From NCBI RefSeq assembly GCF_014189455.1, contig NZ_CP050296.1, positions 5,452,001 to 5,516,000 of the forward strand: a DNA stretch of 64,000 nt. The letters are read 5' to 3'. Position numbers and translations under genes: made by a program. A model generated the notes under the pieces. That model had not been told where the DNA came from. It saw nothing but the letters and a program-made list of their open reading frames with translations, and searched no databases. Numbering within the stretch: position 1 is the first letter of the stretch; each line of letters opens with the position of its first letter. Shown here in pieces: positions 37,054 through 46,620 of the stretch. The DNA comes from Mesorhizobium huakuii. GTDB lineage: Bacteria; Pseudomonadota; Alphaproteobacteria; Rhizobiales; Rhizobiaceae.

Positions 37054-37080
37054 AAAAGAGCCGCCCAAAGCGGCTCTTTT
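37054..37080 (+). terminator. rho-independent terminator of the EamA gene
   Basis: An 11-base perfect stem AAAAGAGCCGC/GCGGCTCTTTT with a 5-base loop, starting 31 bases after the transporter stop and ending in four T. It can work in both directions because the stem begins with AAAA. Confidence 0.88.
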
Positions 37081-37082
37081 CG

Positions 37083-37121
37083 GCCCCCACCCGGACCTTC
37101 GGTCCGACCTCCCCACAAGGG
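37083..37121. repeat. palindromic repeat element, left part, split by the ISAs1 element
   Basis: Contains a CCGGACC/GGTCCGA hairpin and CCTCCCCACAAGGG. The right part goes on at 38276. Together they form an element with arms CCTCCCCACAAGGGGGAGG and CCTCCCCCTTGTGGGGAGG, related by its CCCACAAGGGG core to the element inside the M16 gene (17648-17840). Confidence 0.8.
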
Positions 37122-38275
37122 CAGGGGAATCGCATATGGCGATTTTGGGCTTGAAGTTGGTTTGAGAAGGGATTCTTTGGGAAGGCAGTCCAGCGAGGAG
37201 TGACTGCCATTACCAGCCTTGAGAGCTATTTCGGTACGGTGCCTGATCCGCGCGCGGCCAACGCCACACATCGGCTTGGCGACCTGATCGTGATGATGAT
37301 CGCTGCGAGCCTGTGTGGCGCGACCAGCGCAACGGAGTTTTCGTTGTTCGCGCAAGAGCGCAAACAGGCGCTGTCGCGCTTGATCGACTATGAGGAGGCG
37401 CCTAGCCACGACACCTTCTCGCGGCTGTTGCGCCTGCTCGATCCGGAGGCCTTGGGACGGGCGTTCGCCGCCTTTGCCGCAGGCTTTGCCCAGGCACGTC
37501 AGGGTGTGGTCGCACTTGATGGCAAGGCGCTGCGGCGGGCCTATGAGAAAGGCCTTGCGGCCAGCCCGCCCCTGACGGTGTCGGCCTTTGCCAGCCAGAC
37601 GCGGCTGTGTTTGGCGGCGGTCTCGCCCGGCGACGAAGACAATGAGGTCGAGGCTGCCCTCAAGGTCGTCGAACTCATTGATCTTACTGGCCGATTGGTC
37701 ACGGCCGATGCCCTCCACTGCCACACGCGCATGGCCAAGGCCATCATTCAGCGCGGCGGCGACTATCTGCTCGCACTCAAGGGAAACCGCCGGCATTGGT
37801 TGGCTCGGGCCAATCAACAACTGGCCCAGACCACTCCCGCCGTCACTGAGCGGACCGAGACCAGCCATGGCCGCAACGAATGGCGGCAGGCAGAGGTCGT
37901 GGTGGCGGCTGAACCAATGATGCCGGGGCACAAGGCCTTCATCCGCATCACCAGCCGGCGCGATCAGGCCGAGCCGCTGACGCGCCTGTTCATGGCCTCA
38001 ACGCTGCTGTCGCCACAGCAGGCGATCGACCTCACCAGAGCCCATTGGCAGATCGAGAACGCACTGCACTGGATGCTCAACGTTCATCTGCACGAGGACC
38101 TCAGTCGTGCCCGCAAGGACAACGCTCCCGCCAACACCGCCCTCATCAACCGCATCGCCAGAAATATCCTTCAGGCCGCCGACATCGACAAAGTCCCCAT
38201 TAGCCACCGCATCAAGAAATGCGCTTGGAATGACGACTATCTCATCCAGGCAATCGCTCATATGCGATAGCCCTG
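37122..38275 (+). mobile_element. ISAs1-family insertion sequence
   Basis: A complete 1154-base element. Terminal inverted repeats are CAGGG followed by ATCGCATATG and CGATT on both ends, with a one- or two-base difference in the middle. The flanking direct repeat CCCACAAGGG (37112-37121 and 38276-38285) is a 10-base target duplication lying in the core of a palindromic repeat. The transposase is full length, so the element may be active. Confidence 0.9.
37200..38270 (+). CDS. ISAs1 family transposase
   Basis: A 356-residue DDE transposase (H-repeat associated group). Signatures seen: DPRAANATHRLGDLIVMMIAA at the N-terminus, first aspartate in VVALDGKALR near residue 107, DALHCH near residue 182, GGDYLLALKGN near residue 200, and the glutamate in HWQIENALHWMLNVHLHEDLSRAR near residue 285. 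The first possible start is GTG at 37200 with GCGAGGA directly ahead. The stop lies inside the right terminal repeat. Confidence 0.93.
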   Translation: MTAITSLESYFGTVPDPRAANATHRLGDLIVMMIAASLCGATSATEFSLFAQERKQALSRLIDYEEAPSHDTFSRLLRLLDPEALGRAFAAFAAGFAQARQGVVALDGKALRRAYEKGLAASPPLTVSAFASQTRLCLAAVSPGDEDNEVEAALKVVELIDLTGRLVTADALHCHTRMAKAIIQRGGDYLLALKGNRRHWLARANQQLAQTTPAVTERTETSHGRNEWRQAEVVVAAEPMMPGHKAFIRITSRRDQAEPLTRLFMASTLLSPQQAIDLTRAHWQIENALHWMLNVHLHEDLSRARKDNAPANTALINRIARNILQAADIDKVPISHRIKKCAWNDDYLIQAIAHMR

Positions 38276-38412
38276 CCCACAAGGGGGAGGTAGGGAGCCC
38301 AGCTTTGCGGCATCTCCACAAGAGCGCTGTCGGGCGGCAGTAGGACGCTTCCTCACCCTCCCCCTTGTGGGGAGGGTCGCTGCGAAGCAGCGGGGTGGGG
38401 GTCTGCGCCCTA
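38276..38412. repeat. palindromic repeat element, right part
   Basis: Completes the element begun at 37083. It has CCTCCCCCTTGTGGGGAGG near 38360, then TCGCTGCGAAGCAGCG and GGGTGGGGGTC, which pair with the left part. It lies between the IS and the end of mutL. Confidence 0.75.
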
Positions 38413-38422
38413 CGGTCCTCCA

Positions 38423-40310
38423 CTATCTTCGCCCGAACAACCGCTCGATATCCGCCAGCTTGAGCTCGATATAGGTCGGGCGGCCATGGTTGCAGGTGCC
38501 GGAACCCGGCGTCGCTTCCATCTGGCGCAGCAGCGCGTTCATCTCCTCGGCCTTGAGCAGCCGGCCGGAACGCACCGAGCCATGACAGGCCATGGTTGCG
38601 GCGATCTTGTCCAGCCGCTCCTTGAGCGTCTCGACCGTGTCGTTGTCGGCGATCTCGTCGGCGAGATCGCGCACCAGTTGCTGGACATTGGTTTCGCCCA
38701 GCATCGACGGCGTCTCGCGCACGGCGACGGCGCCCGGGCCGAAACGCTCGATGCCGAGGCCGAAGCGGGCGAGCGTTTCGGAGTGCATCGCCAGCCGCTC
38801 GGCATCCTCTTCCGGCAGATCGATGATTTCGGGCAGGAGCAGCATCTGCGAAGGCACGGGGCGCGAATGCAGGGCGTTCTTCAAGGCTTCATAGACCAGC
38901 CGCTCATGCGCCGCGTGCTGGTCGACGATGACGAGCGAGATCCCTGGTTTGCGCCACGATGTAGTTCTCATGCACCTGGGCGCGCGCCGCACCCAGCACC
39001 GTGCCAAGCAGCGTCTCGGCCGCCTCGCTCTGCCCAGCGCGCGCATCGGCGCTGGCCAGCGGGCCGGTATCGAACGCCGCCTGGCCGGGTTCACCAAAGC
39101 CGCCATGCCTTGCGCCGGCGCGTTCGAACCCCGAACCGAATTGCATGTCGAGCGGCCGTTGCGGCGAGCGCGAGGGGTCGAAACCGGCGGAGCCGGACGC
39201 ACGGTACGCTGCTTCATAGCTGCGATGGCCGTTGGCAGGGCCGCCATGATCATAGGAGGCGGCGCCTGGCCGGAACGCCGCCATCATGCCGGCGGCTCCG
39301 GTCGTGGCTGAGCGGATGCCGGCGTCGGCCAGTGCCTGGCGGATGGCGCCGACGATCAGCCCGCGCACCAGGCCCGGGTCGCGGAAGCGCACATCGGCCT
39401 TGGCCGGGTGGACATTGACGTCGACGATGGCCGGATCGAGCGTCAGGAACAGCACCGTCACCGCGTGGCGGTCGCGCGGCAGCACATCGGCGAAGGCGCC
39501 GCGGATGGCGCCGGCGATCAGCTTGTCGCGCACCGGTCGGCCATTGACATAGGCATATTGCTGCAGCGCGTTGGCGCGGGTGAAGGACGGGATCGAGACA
39601 TGGCCGGTCAGATGCACGCCTTCGCGCATCGCGTCGATGGCGATGGAATTGTCGGGAAACTCGGCCCCCATCACCTGGGCGACGCGGCGCAGGCTGCCTT
39701 CCGGACTGTCGTCGGTCGCCGGCAGTTCCAGGGTCGAGCGGTCGGAGCCGGCCAAAGTGAAACGTACCGTCGGAAAGGCAATCGCGATGCGCTTGACGAC
39801 ATCGCTGGTCGCCGAGCTTTCGGCGCGCTCACCCTTCATGAATTTCAGCCGCGCCGGCGTGGCGAAGAACAGGTCGCGCACTTCGACCGTGGTGCCGCGG
39901 TTGGCGGCCGCAGGCCTGACAGGCAAGACGCGGCCGCCCTCGATGCCGATCTCGGCGGCGCTATCGCCCAAAGCCGTGCGTGACCGGATCGACAGCCGCG
40001 ACACCGAGCCGATCGACGGCAGCGCTTCGCCGCGAAAGCCGAGCGAACGGATGTCGTTGATATCCTCGGCGAGCTTGGAGGTGCAGTGGCGCGCGATCGC
40101 CAGCGCCAGCTCCGGCTCGGGGATGCCGGAGCCATCATCGGTGACGCGGATCAGGTTCAGACCGCCGCCTGACGTGACGATTTCGACGCGTGACGCGCCG
40201 GCATCGAGCGCGTTCTCGACGAGCTCCTTGACCACGCTCGCCGGACGCTCGATGACTTCGCCGGCGGCGATCTGGTTGATCATCGTTTCGGAAAGCTGGC
40301 GAATGGGCAT
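38423..40310 (-). pseudogene. mutL: DNA mismatch repair protein MutL gene with a one-base frame break
   Basis: MutL links mismatch recognition to strand removal. The N-terminal GHKL ATPase part is intact: [31 protein letters not shown], and HPAKADVRF. After the linker, [10 protein letters not shown] is followed by a frame change; the C-terminal dimerisation domain starts as [18 protein letters not shown] in the next frame and runs to 38423. One extra base in GAGATC at 38937-38942 explains it; removing it restores GATTC on the coding strand and the family sequence. As read, the product would end about 10 residues past the break and lack dimerisation. Sequence error is quite possible. Confidence 0.9.
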
Positions 40311-40376
40311 GACGGCAGTATAGGCGGATTCGTGTCGTGCGGGCGAGGGCGAACTGCGGTGAACCGTGAAACGGTT

Positions 40377-41279
40377 TTATGCCTGCGCCGCCAGCCAATC
40401 CCGCACCTTGCGGGCATTCTCACTCAGCTCCCGGTTCTTCGGCCAGACGATATAGAAGGCCTTGCCGGTCTTGAGCACATGATCCGTCACCTGCACCAGC
40501 AGTCCCGTCGCCAGCAGCCGTTCAGCGAGGTGCCGCCAGCCGAGTGCGATGCCTTGACCCTCCATCACGCCCTGGATCACCAGGCCGTAGTCGTTGATGC
40601 GCAGCCCGCGCGCGGTGTCGCCCAGGTTGCCGCCGGCTGACTGGAACCATTCATCCCAGCTGGCCGCCTCGCGGTACGGCTCCTCGAGATGGATGAGACG
40701 GTGCGTGGCCAGGTCCCCGACCGTCCTCGGCATGCCGAACTTGGCCAGATAGCTGGCGCCGGCGACGGGGAAGATCTCCTCATCGGCAAGCGGCAGTGAA
40801 TGGTAGTCCGGCCAGTCCCGCGGCTCGCCGCCGCGCACGGCCAGCGGAATGCCTTCTGCGATGATGTCGAGGTCGCGGTCGGCGGTCTGGATGCGCAGAT
40901 CGATGCCCGGCAATTCGTCGCGGAACTGCTGCAGGCGCGGCATCATCCAGAACGAGCCGAAGGCGGTCGACGCGGCAAGCGTCACATGGCCGCCTGTCGC
41001 CTGCAGACGCAGATCCTCGGCCGACTTGCGGATGTGCGACAAGCCAAGCGAGACATCGGCGTGGAAGCGCTCGCCGGCCTCCGTCAGGCTGACCTGCCGA
41101 TGGCGGCGTTGGAACAGCTTGGCGCCGAGCTGTTCTTCCAGCCCGCGCACCGCGTAGGAGACGGCCGCCTGCGTCATGCCGAGCTCGCGCCCGGCGGCGG
41201 TGAAGCTCGACAGCCGGCCGGCCGCCTCGAAGATGATCAGGCTGCCGGCGGAGGGCAGGAGGTGGCGCAGGCTTCGCAT
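40377..41279 (-). CDS. LysR-type transcriptional regulator (GcvA-like)
   Basis: A 300-residue regulator with the helix-turn-helix at about residues 25-45 (SFTAAGRELGMTQAAVSYAVR) and an effector domain with IPLAVRGGEPRDWP and NDYGLVIQGVMEGQGIALGW. It is divergent from the MttB-family methyltransferase gene with about 90 bases between starts, so it is the likely regulator of that gene and of the solute-binding protein behind it. Confidence 0.9.
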   Translation of the reverse strand: MRSLRHLLPSAGSLIIFEAAGRLSSFTAAGRELGMTQAAVSYAVRGLEEQLGAKLFQRRHRQVSLTEAGERFHADVSLGLSHIRKSAEDLRLQATGGHVTLAASTAFGSFWMMPRLQQFRDELPGIDLRIQTADRDLDIIAEGIPLAVRGGEPRDWPDYHSLPLADEEIFPVAGASYLAKFGMPRTVGDLATHRLIHLEEPYREAASWDEWFQSAGGNLGDTARGLRINDYGLVIQGVMEGQGIALGWRHLAERLLATGLLVQVTDHVLKTGKAFYIVWPKNRELSENARKVRDWLAAQA

Positions 41280-41368
41280 AAGTGCAGCTTATACAAGAGA
41301 TCAGGATTTTCCAGCGTCACAGCTATATTTCGGGCCGCTAACGTGGGTGGCGGGAAGAAGGAGGCTCC

Positions 41369-42920
41369 ATGAACGCATCAGCCGTCGAATTGACCGAACA
41401 GACCCACCGCCGCGGTGGTGGTCGCCTTGGCCGCAAGGCGCTCAGAAGCGCGCCGATAGCTTCCTTTCCGACCCTGGTCCGCAAGATCCCGGTCTATCAG
41501 ATGGTTCCGGACGAGGCGGTGGAACTGATCCATGAGGAATCGCTCAAGATCCTCGAGGAGGTGGGCTGCGAATTCCGCGACGACGGCGCGATCGAGCTCT
41601 GGAAGGCTGCCGGCGCCGATGTCAGGGAGACGCGTGTCCGCATCGACCGCGCGCTGCTGATGGAGCTCGTCTCGAAGGTTCCGTCTGAGTTCACGCTTCA
41701 TGCGCGCAACCCCGAGCGCACGGTGCGCGTCGGCGGCAAGAACTCGATTTTCGTGCCGATGTATGGCGCGCCCTACGTCCGCGACCTCGACAACAATCGC
41801 CGCTACGGCACGCTCGCCGACCTCAACAATTTCCACAAAATGGCCTACATGGCGCCGGCGCTGCATTCCTCGAGCTCGGTCATCTGCGAGCCGATGGAAA
41901 TCGCGGTGCCGAAACGGCATCTGCACATCATCCACTCGGCGCTGAAGCATTCCGACAAGCCGTTCATGGGCATCGTGACGTCGAAGGAGCGCGCCGAGGA
42001 CACCATGGCGATGGCTGGCATCGTCTTCGGCGAGGAGTTCGTGCGCGACAACCCTGTGCTGGTGGCGATCACCAACTGCAATTCGCCGCTGGTTTGGGAC
42101 GCCACCATGATCGACGCCATGCGGGTCTACGCGAGCCACAATCAGCCGCTGATCCTGGCGCCTTTCGCGCTGTGCGGGGCTTCGACCTCGGCTTCCGCCG
42201 TCGGCGCGGTGGCGCAGGTCAACGCCGAGGCGCTCGCCGGGGTGGCGCTGACCCAGCTCATCCGCCCAGGCTCGCCGCAGCTCTACGGCCAGTTCATGGT
42301 CACCGTCGACATGAAGACCGGCGCGCCGATGGGCGGCACGCCGGAGGCCGCCCAGATGATGTATCTGATGGGGGCGCTGGCGCGGAAATACCGCCTGCCG
42401 TGGCGCACCTCGGGCTTCCATGTCGGCTCGAAGCTGAACGACGCCCAAGCGGGCTACGAGATCGAACATGCTCATGCATGCCGCGATCCTATCGGGCGCC
42501 AACTACATCTGGCATTCCGCCGGATGGCTGGAAGCCGGGCTCACCTGCGGCTATTCGAAATTCGCCACCGACTGCGAGCAGCTTGTCGGCTGGTACAAAT
42601 ATGCCGGCGGGCTGTCCTTCGACGATTTCAAGGAAGCGATGGCGGCGATCCGCGAGGTCGGGCCGCAGGGCCATTTCCTCGGCACCCAGCACACGCTCGA
42701 ACATTTCGAGTCCGCCTTCTTCATGCCCTCGATCATGGACTTCAATTCCTACGAACAGTGGAACGCCGAAGGGGCGAAGGACCACGACACGCGCGGCCGC
42801 GAGAAAGCGCGCAACATGCTCGCCGACTACGAGGAGCCGAAGCTCGATGAGGGTATTGCCGAGGGTCTCAAGGATTTGATCGCGCGGCGAGAGGAAATAC
42901 TGCCGGACAGCGTTAGTTAG
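41369..42920 (+). pseudogene. trimethylamine methyltransferase (MttB) family gene with a one-base frame break
   Basis: The first 360 residues match the MttB family barrel (DEAVELIHEESLKILEEVGCE, NSIFVPMYGAPYVRDLD, HSALKHSDKPFMG, LMGALARKYRLPWRTSG). At 42461 an extra A shifts the frame: after NDAQAGYE the family sequence goes on as SNMLMHAAILSGANYIWHSA in the next frame to 42920. Repaired length is about 516 residues. No in-frame amber codon is needed, so it belongs to the non-pyrrolysine branch; members demethylate quaternary amines such as glycine betaine. Removing the extra A restores GAGTC. May be a sequence error. Confidence 0.85.
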
Positions 42921-42952
42921 AAGACCTGACGGAACTACTAAGGGAGGAAAAC

Positions 42953-44602
42953 ATGACGCTCTTCAGAAGCAATGGCGACCGCGTGCCGGGCGCTATCGAG
43001 GCAATGGCGAAAGAGACGCGTGCAGGCCACATGGACCGGCGCGAATTCCTGGCGCTGGCCAGCGCCTTCGGCGCGTCGACGGCTTTCGCCTACAGCATGA
43101 TCGGTCTTGCCGCTCCGACAAAGGCGCTGGCCGACGACCCGAAGAAGGGCGGAACGCTGCACGTCGCGATGTCGGTGAAGGCGCAGAAGGATCCGCGCAC
43201 ATATGACTGGACCGAAATGGCAAACGTCACCCGGACCTGGCTGGAGCCGCTCGTCCGCTACACGCACCAGTTCACTTTCGAGCCGGTGCTGCTTGAAAGC
43301 TGGGACATCAATGACGACGCCACCGAATATACGCTGCATCTGCGCAAGGGCGTCACCTGGAACAATGGCGATGCTTTCAACGCCGACGACGTGGTCGCCA
43401 ATCTGAACCGCTGGTGTGAGAAGGGTGCCTCCGGCAATTCCATGGCCGCGCGCGTCGGCGCTCTGATCGATCCGAAGAGCGGCAAGGCCAAGGACGGTGC
43501 GATCACCAAGGTCGACGACCACACCGTCAAGCTGAAGCTCTCCGCGCCCGACATCGCGATCATACCCGGCTTCACCGACTATCCGGCGCTGGTCGTGCAT
43601 CGCGACTTCGACAAGGATGGCGCCGATCCGATCAAGAAGCCGATCGGTACCGGGGCTTTCGAGTTGGTGTCCTATGCAGTGGGTTCGAAGGCGGTGGTCA
43701 ATCGCCGCGAGAACGGCAAATGGTGGGGTGGTGAAGCACCACTCGACAGCGTCGAGTTCATCGACTACGGCACTGACTTCAACGCCACACTGAATGCCTT
43801 CGAGTCCGGCGAGATCGACCTCGATTTCGAAACGCCGGCCGACTTCATCGACCCCCTCGACAAGATGGGTCTGGTGAAATCGGAGGTCGCGACGGCGACC
43901 ACGCTCGTTGCCCGCACCAACATCACCCACAAGCCCTATGACGACCAGCGGGTGCGCAATGCGCTGCAGATGGCCGTCGACAACAATGCCGTCATGCAGC
44001 TGGGCTACGCCGGGCTCGGCACGGTTGGCGAGAACCACCATGTCGCCCCGATCCACCCCGAATACTATCCGCTGCCCAAGAAGACCCGAGATCCGGCGGC
44101 CGCCAAGAAACTGATGGCGGAAGCCGGACAGGCCGACTTCGAGCACGAGCTGATCACCGTAGAAGACGAATGGCAGAAGAACACCGGCGATGCGATCGCC
44201 GGTCAGTTGCGCGACGCCGGCATCAAGGTCAAGCGTACGGTGCTGCCGGGCTCGACCTTCTGGAACGACTGGACGAAATATCCCTATTCGATGACGATCT
44301 GGTACATGCGTCCGCTGGGCGTGCAGGTGCTGGCGCTCGGCTATCGCTCGGGTGAGGCGTGGAACGAAACGGCCTATGCCAACCCGGATTTCGACGCCAA
44401 GCTGAAGCAGGCGCTTTCGCTGGCCGATCCAGTCAAGCGCAAGGAGGTGATGAAGGATGTCGAGCAGATCCTGCAGGACTCCGGCGTCATCATCCAGCCG
44501 TTCTGGCAGAAGCTCTACTGCCACATGAACAAGAAGGTGAAGAACTACGGGATGCACCAGACCTACGAAATGGACTTCCAGAACGTCTGGCTGGACGGCT
44601 GA
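42953..44602 (+). CDS. ABC transporter solute-binding protein, family 5 (peptide/nickel type)
   Basis: A 549-residue family 5 binding protein. The N-terminus carries a Tat-type signal ([16 protein letters not shown] near residues 24-39) after a 23-residue cytoplasmic lead. The mature part starts with [11 protein letters not shown] and shows the family pattern [29 protein letters not shown]. It captures oligopeptides or other solutes in the periplasm. No permease or ATPase gene lies beside it. It follows the MttB gene by 32 bases, so a quaternary amine substrate is possible but unproven. Confidence 0.88.
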   Translation: MTLFRSNGDRVPGAIEAMAKETRAGHMDRREFLALASAFGASTAFAYSMIGLAAPTKALADDPKKGGTLHVAMSVKAQKDPRTYDWTEMANVTRTWLEPLVRYTHQFTFEPVLLESWDINDDATEYTLHLRKGVTWNNGDAFNADDVVANLNRWCEKGASGNSMAARVGALIDPKSGKAKDGAITKVDDHTVKLKLSAPDIAIIPGFTDYPALVVHRDFDKDGADPIKKPIGTGAFELVSYAVGSKAVVNRRENGKWWGGEAPLDSVEFIDYGTDFNATLNAFESGEIDLDFETPADFIDPLDKMGLVKSEVATATTLVARTNITHKPYDDQRVRNALQMAVDNNAVMQLGYAGLGTVGENHHVAPIHPEYYPLPKKTRDPAAAKKLMAEAGQADFEHELITVEDEWQKNTGDAIAGQLRDAGIKVKRTVLPGSTFWNDWTKYPYSMTIWYMRPLGVQVLALGYRSGEAWNETAYANPDFDAKLKQALSLADPVKRKEVMKDVEQILQDSGVIIQPFWQKLYCHMNKKVKNYGMHQTYEMDFQNVWLDG

Positions 44603-44698
44603 AAGGAGACCGGGCAGGGGCTTCATGAGCCGCAAAAAAGCCGGTATGCAGGATGCGTGGCGTGGATTGATTCAAGCCACCGAAAGCGGAGATTCTGC

Positions 44699-45177
44699 AT
44701 GCGACGGACAGTGTTGCTTGCCGCCCTATCGACAGCCTTGCCCGCGGCCGCCTTGGCCGGACCGGCGTCCGACGCCGTGAAGTTCTTCTATGTTCCGGCG
44801 GTCAAATTCGAGGCTGACGCACAATACCGGGATCGCTTCACCGAGCCGGTGACGAAACTGTTCGATCTCAACGACCAGGCGACCAAGAAGAATCCCGATC
44901 AGGTCGCCTGCATCGACTTCGATCCCGGTTTGGATGCGCAGGATTTCGACCAGAAGACCGTCTCCAAGACCTTGAAATTGTCCGAGACGGTGGATGGCGA
45001 CACCGCGCAGGTGGTGGCGAACTTCAAACTTTTTCGGACGGAGACGATGCGCAGCGTGAAATGCACTGGTCGCTGAAGAAGCTCGATGGCAAATGGAAGG
45101 TATCGGACATTGCCTCGAAGACCAGCGACTGGACGCTGAGCCAACTCGAATGCCTGGCGAGCCAAGATCCGGAGTAA
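44699..45177 (+). pseudogene. small secreted protein gene with a frame break (paralogue of the gene at 46621)
   Basis: A signal peptide (MRRTVLLAALSTALPAAALA) is followed by a globular part with a DUF3828-like look. The frame stops at 45076, but HWSLKKLDGKWKVSDIAS and DWTLSQLEC go on in another frame to 45177, matching the C-terminus of the paralogue at 46621-47244 (EWKLKKVDGDWKISDLFS, EWALSQYQC). One missing T in the run at 45030-45034 accounts for the break. Repaired length is about 159 residues. Function unknown; periplasmic. Confidence 0.75.
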
Positions 45178-45464
45178 TGCCGTGAGGCTCGGCTGCTCCA
45201 ACTGGGGCGTCGAATCAGCCGGTTCACGTCGCTGCTTGCGCGAGGCCTGCTAAATTTCGTGGAACGTCAAGCACTTCGACTGTAGTGTGAAGGCGATGTA
45301 ACAAAAATGTGAAGACGGCTGCGTAGCTTGGCGCATCGCCGCGCTCACGAGAAATACAAATTGGTGGTCCGGTTTTGAGGTCGCGTTGCTTTTGAGAGAG
45401 CAACGGCTAAACTTCCTCCGCTTGGTTGTGAACGAATCTCTTGTTCCATTTAGGGGGAATGATC

Positions 45465-46430
45465 ATGAAAATTCTAGGTTACCTATTATCTTCGCTGTTT
45501 CTCGCTTTGGCGATGGCGGTGATCGCGACGCCGGCTTCCGCGCAGGCAACCCGGACATGGGTTTCCGGCGTTGGTGACGACGCCAATCCCTGCAGCCGCA
45601 CGGCGCCTTGCAAGACTTTCGCCGGCGCGATTTCCAAGACCGCCGCCGGCGGTGAAATCAACTGCATCGATCCAGGTGGTTTTGGCACCGTGACGATCAC
45701 CAAATCGATCACCATCGCATGCGAGGACGTTGAGGCAGGTGTGTTGAACGCAGGGGTAAATGGCGTCATCGTCAATGCGTTGGCCACTGACGTTGTCGTT
45801 CTTCGTGATCTCGATATCGACAGCACGCCGGCTTCGCCCGGCCTCAATGGGGTGCGGTTTCTTGTCGGCGCCGCCTTGTTTGTCGAGGACTGCGTCATTC
45901 GCGACAACACCGGTGCCGCGCCGAATGGCATGGGTATCAACTTCGCTCCGTCTGTGGCGGCTGAGCTCTATGTCAACAACACCACGATCACCGGCAACAA
46001 TGACGGCATCCATGTCCAGCCGACCGGCACCGGATCCGCGAAGGTCACCATCGAAAACTCTTCGATCGAGAACAACAATCTTGCCGGGGTGAAGGCCGAC
46101 GGCACCGGCAGCACCGGTGGGATCAACATAAGCGTCGTCAACAGCAATGTGTCCGGCAACACAAACTCCGGCATCAGCTTGTTCAATTCGGCCGGAGGTG
46201 CGGCAATCATCACCATGGTTGATCGCGTTCTCGCGGCCAACAACGGGGCGAACGGGGGCCTTCGGGCCGATGGACCGAGCACCACGCTGCGGGTCGGCAA
46301 CTCGACGATCAGCGGCAATACCACTGGCACGGCGATCAACAATGGCGGCGTAATTAACTCTTACGGCAACAACGAGATCAACGGCAACACCAGTGATGGG
46401 CCAAATCCGCCCGTCATTCCATTGCACTGA
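45465..46430 (+). CDS. secreted right-handed parallel beta-helix protein
   Basis: A 321-residue protein: signal peptide of about 24 residues ending ASAQA, then CSRTAPCKTFAGAISKTAAGGEI, a pattern seen at the start of many bacterial beta-helix proteins, and successive turns rich in N, G and V (NNTTITGNNDGIHV, ENSSIENNNLAGVKA, NSNVSGNTNSGISLF). It is probably periplasmic or surface-bound; such folds are used for carbohydrate binding or as structural parts. AGGGGGA lies six bases ahead of the ATG. It lies between two paralogous small secreted proteins. Confidence 0.8.
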   Translation: MKILGYLLSSLFLALAMAVIATPASAQATRTWVSGVGDDANPCSRTAPCKTFAGAISKTAAGGEINCIDPGGFGTVTITKSITIACEDVEAGVLNAGVNGVIVNALATDVVVLRDLDIDSTPASPGLNGVRFLVGAALFVEDCVIRDNTGAAPNGMGINFAPSVAAELYVNNTTITGNNDGIHVQPTGTGSAKVTIENSSIENNNLAGVKADGTGSTGGINISVVNSNVSGNTNSGISLFNSAGGAAIITMVDRVLAANNGANGGLRADGPSTTLRVGNSTISGNTTGTAINNGGVINSYGNNEINGNTSDGPNPPVIPLH

Positions 46431-46444
46431 AATGACCTGATGTG

Positions 46445-46480
46445 GCTCGCCTGGCGCGATATCGATCGCGCCAGGCGAGC
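46445..46480. terminator. perfect 16-base-pair hairpin after the beta-helix gene
   Basis: Stem GCTCGCCTGGCGCGAT and its exact complement, with a 4-base loop ATCG, starting 15 bases after the stop codon. No T-run follows, so it may be a factor-assisted terminator, an RNA-stabilising hairpin or a repeat element. Confidence 0.6.
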
Positions 46481-46620
46481 AATTCGGATAGCGTGGCCTT
46501 GTCTACGCCAACAAACTCTGCATGGTTCTGGATCAGGCCCGAAGGTTGTGTGGCTGGATGTCCAGCCAATCGAATGCATGCCCATCGAAAGGCATGACTG
46601 GCCAAAGCCTTGGTGACGTT

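Noticed and set aside
41369..42850. MttB gene read as a complete 493-residue protein
   Set aside because: The last 130 residues in that frame have no family pattern, while the next frame gives the expected C-terminus; the frame break at 42461 is the better reading.
42938..44635. 565-residue minus-strand frame opposite the binding-protein gene
   Set aside because: Shadow of the + strand gene, which has a Tat signal and family 5 motifs.
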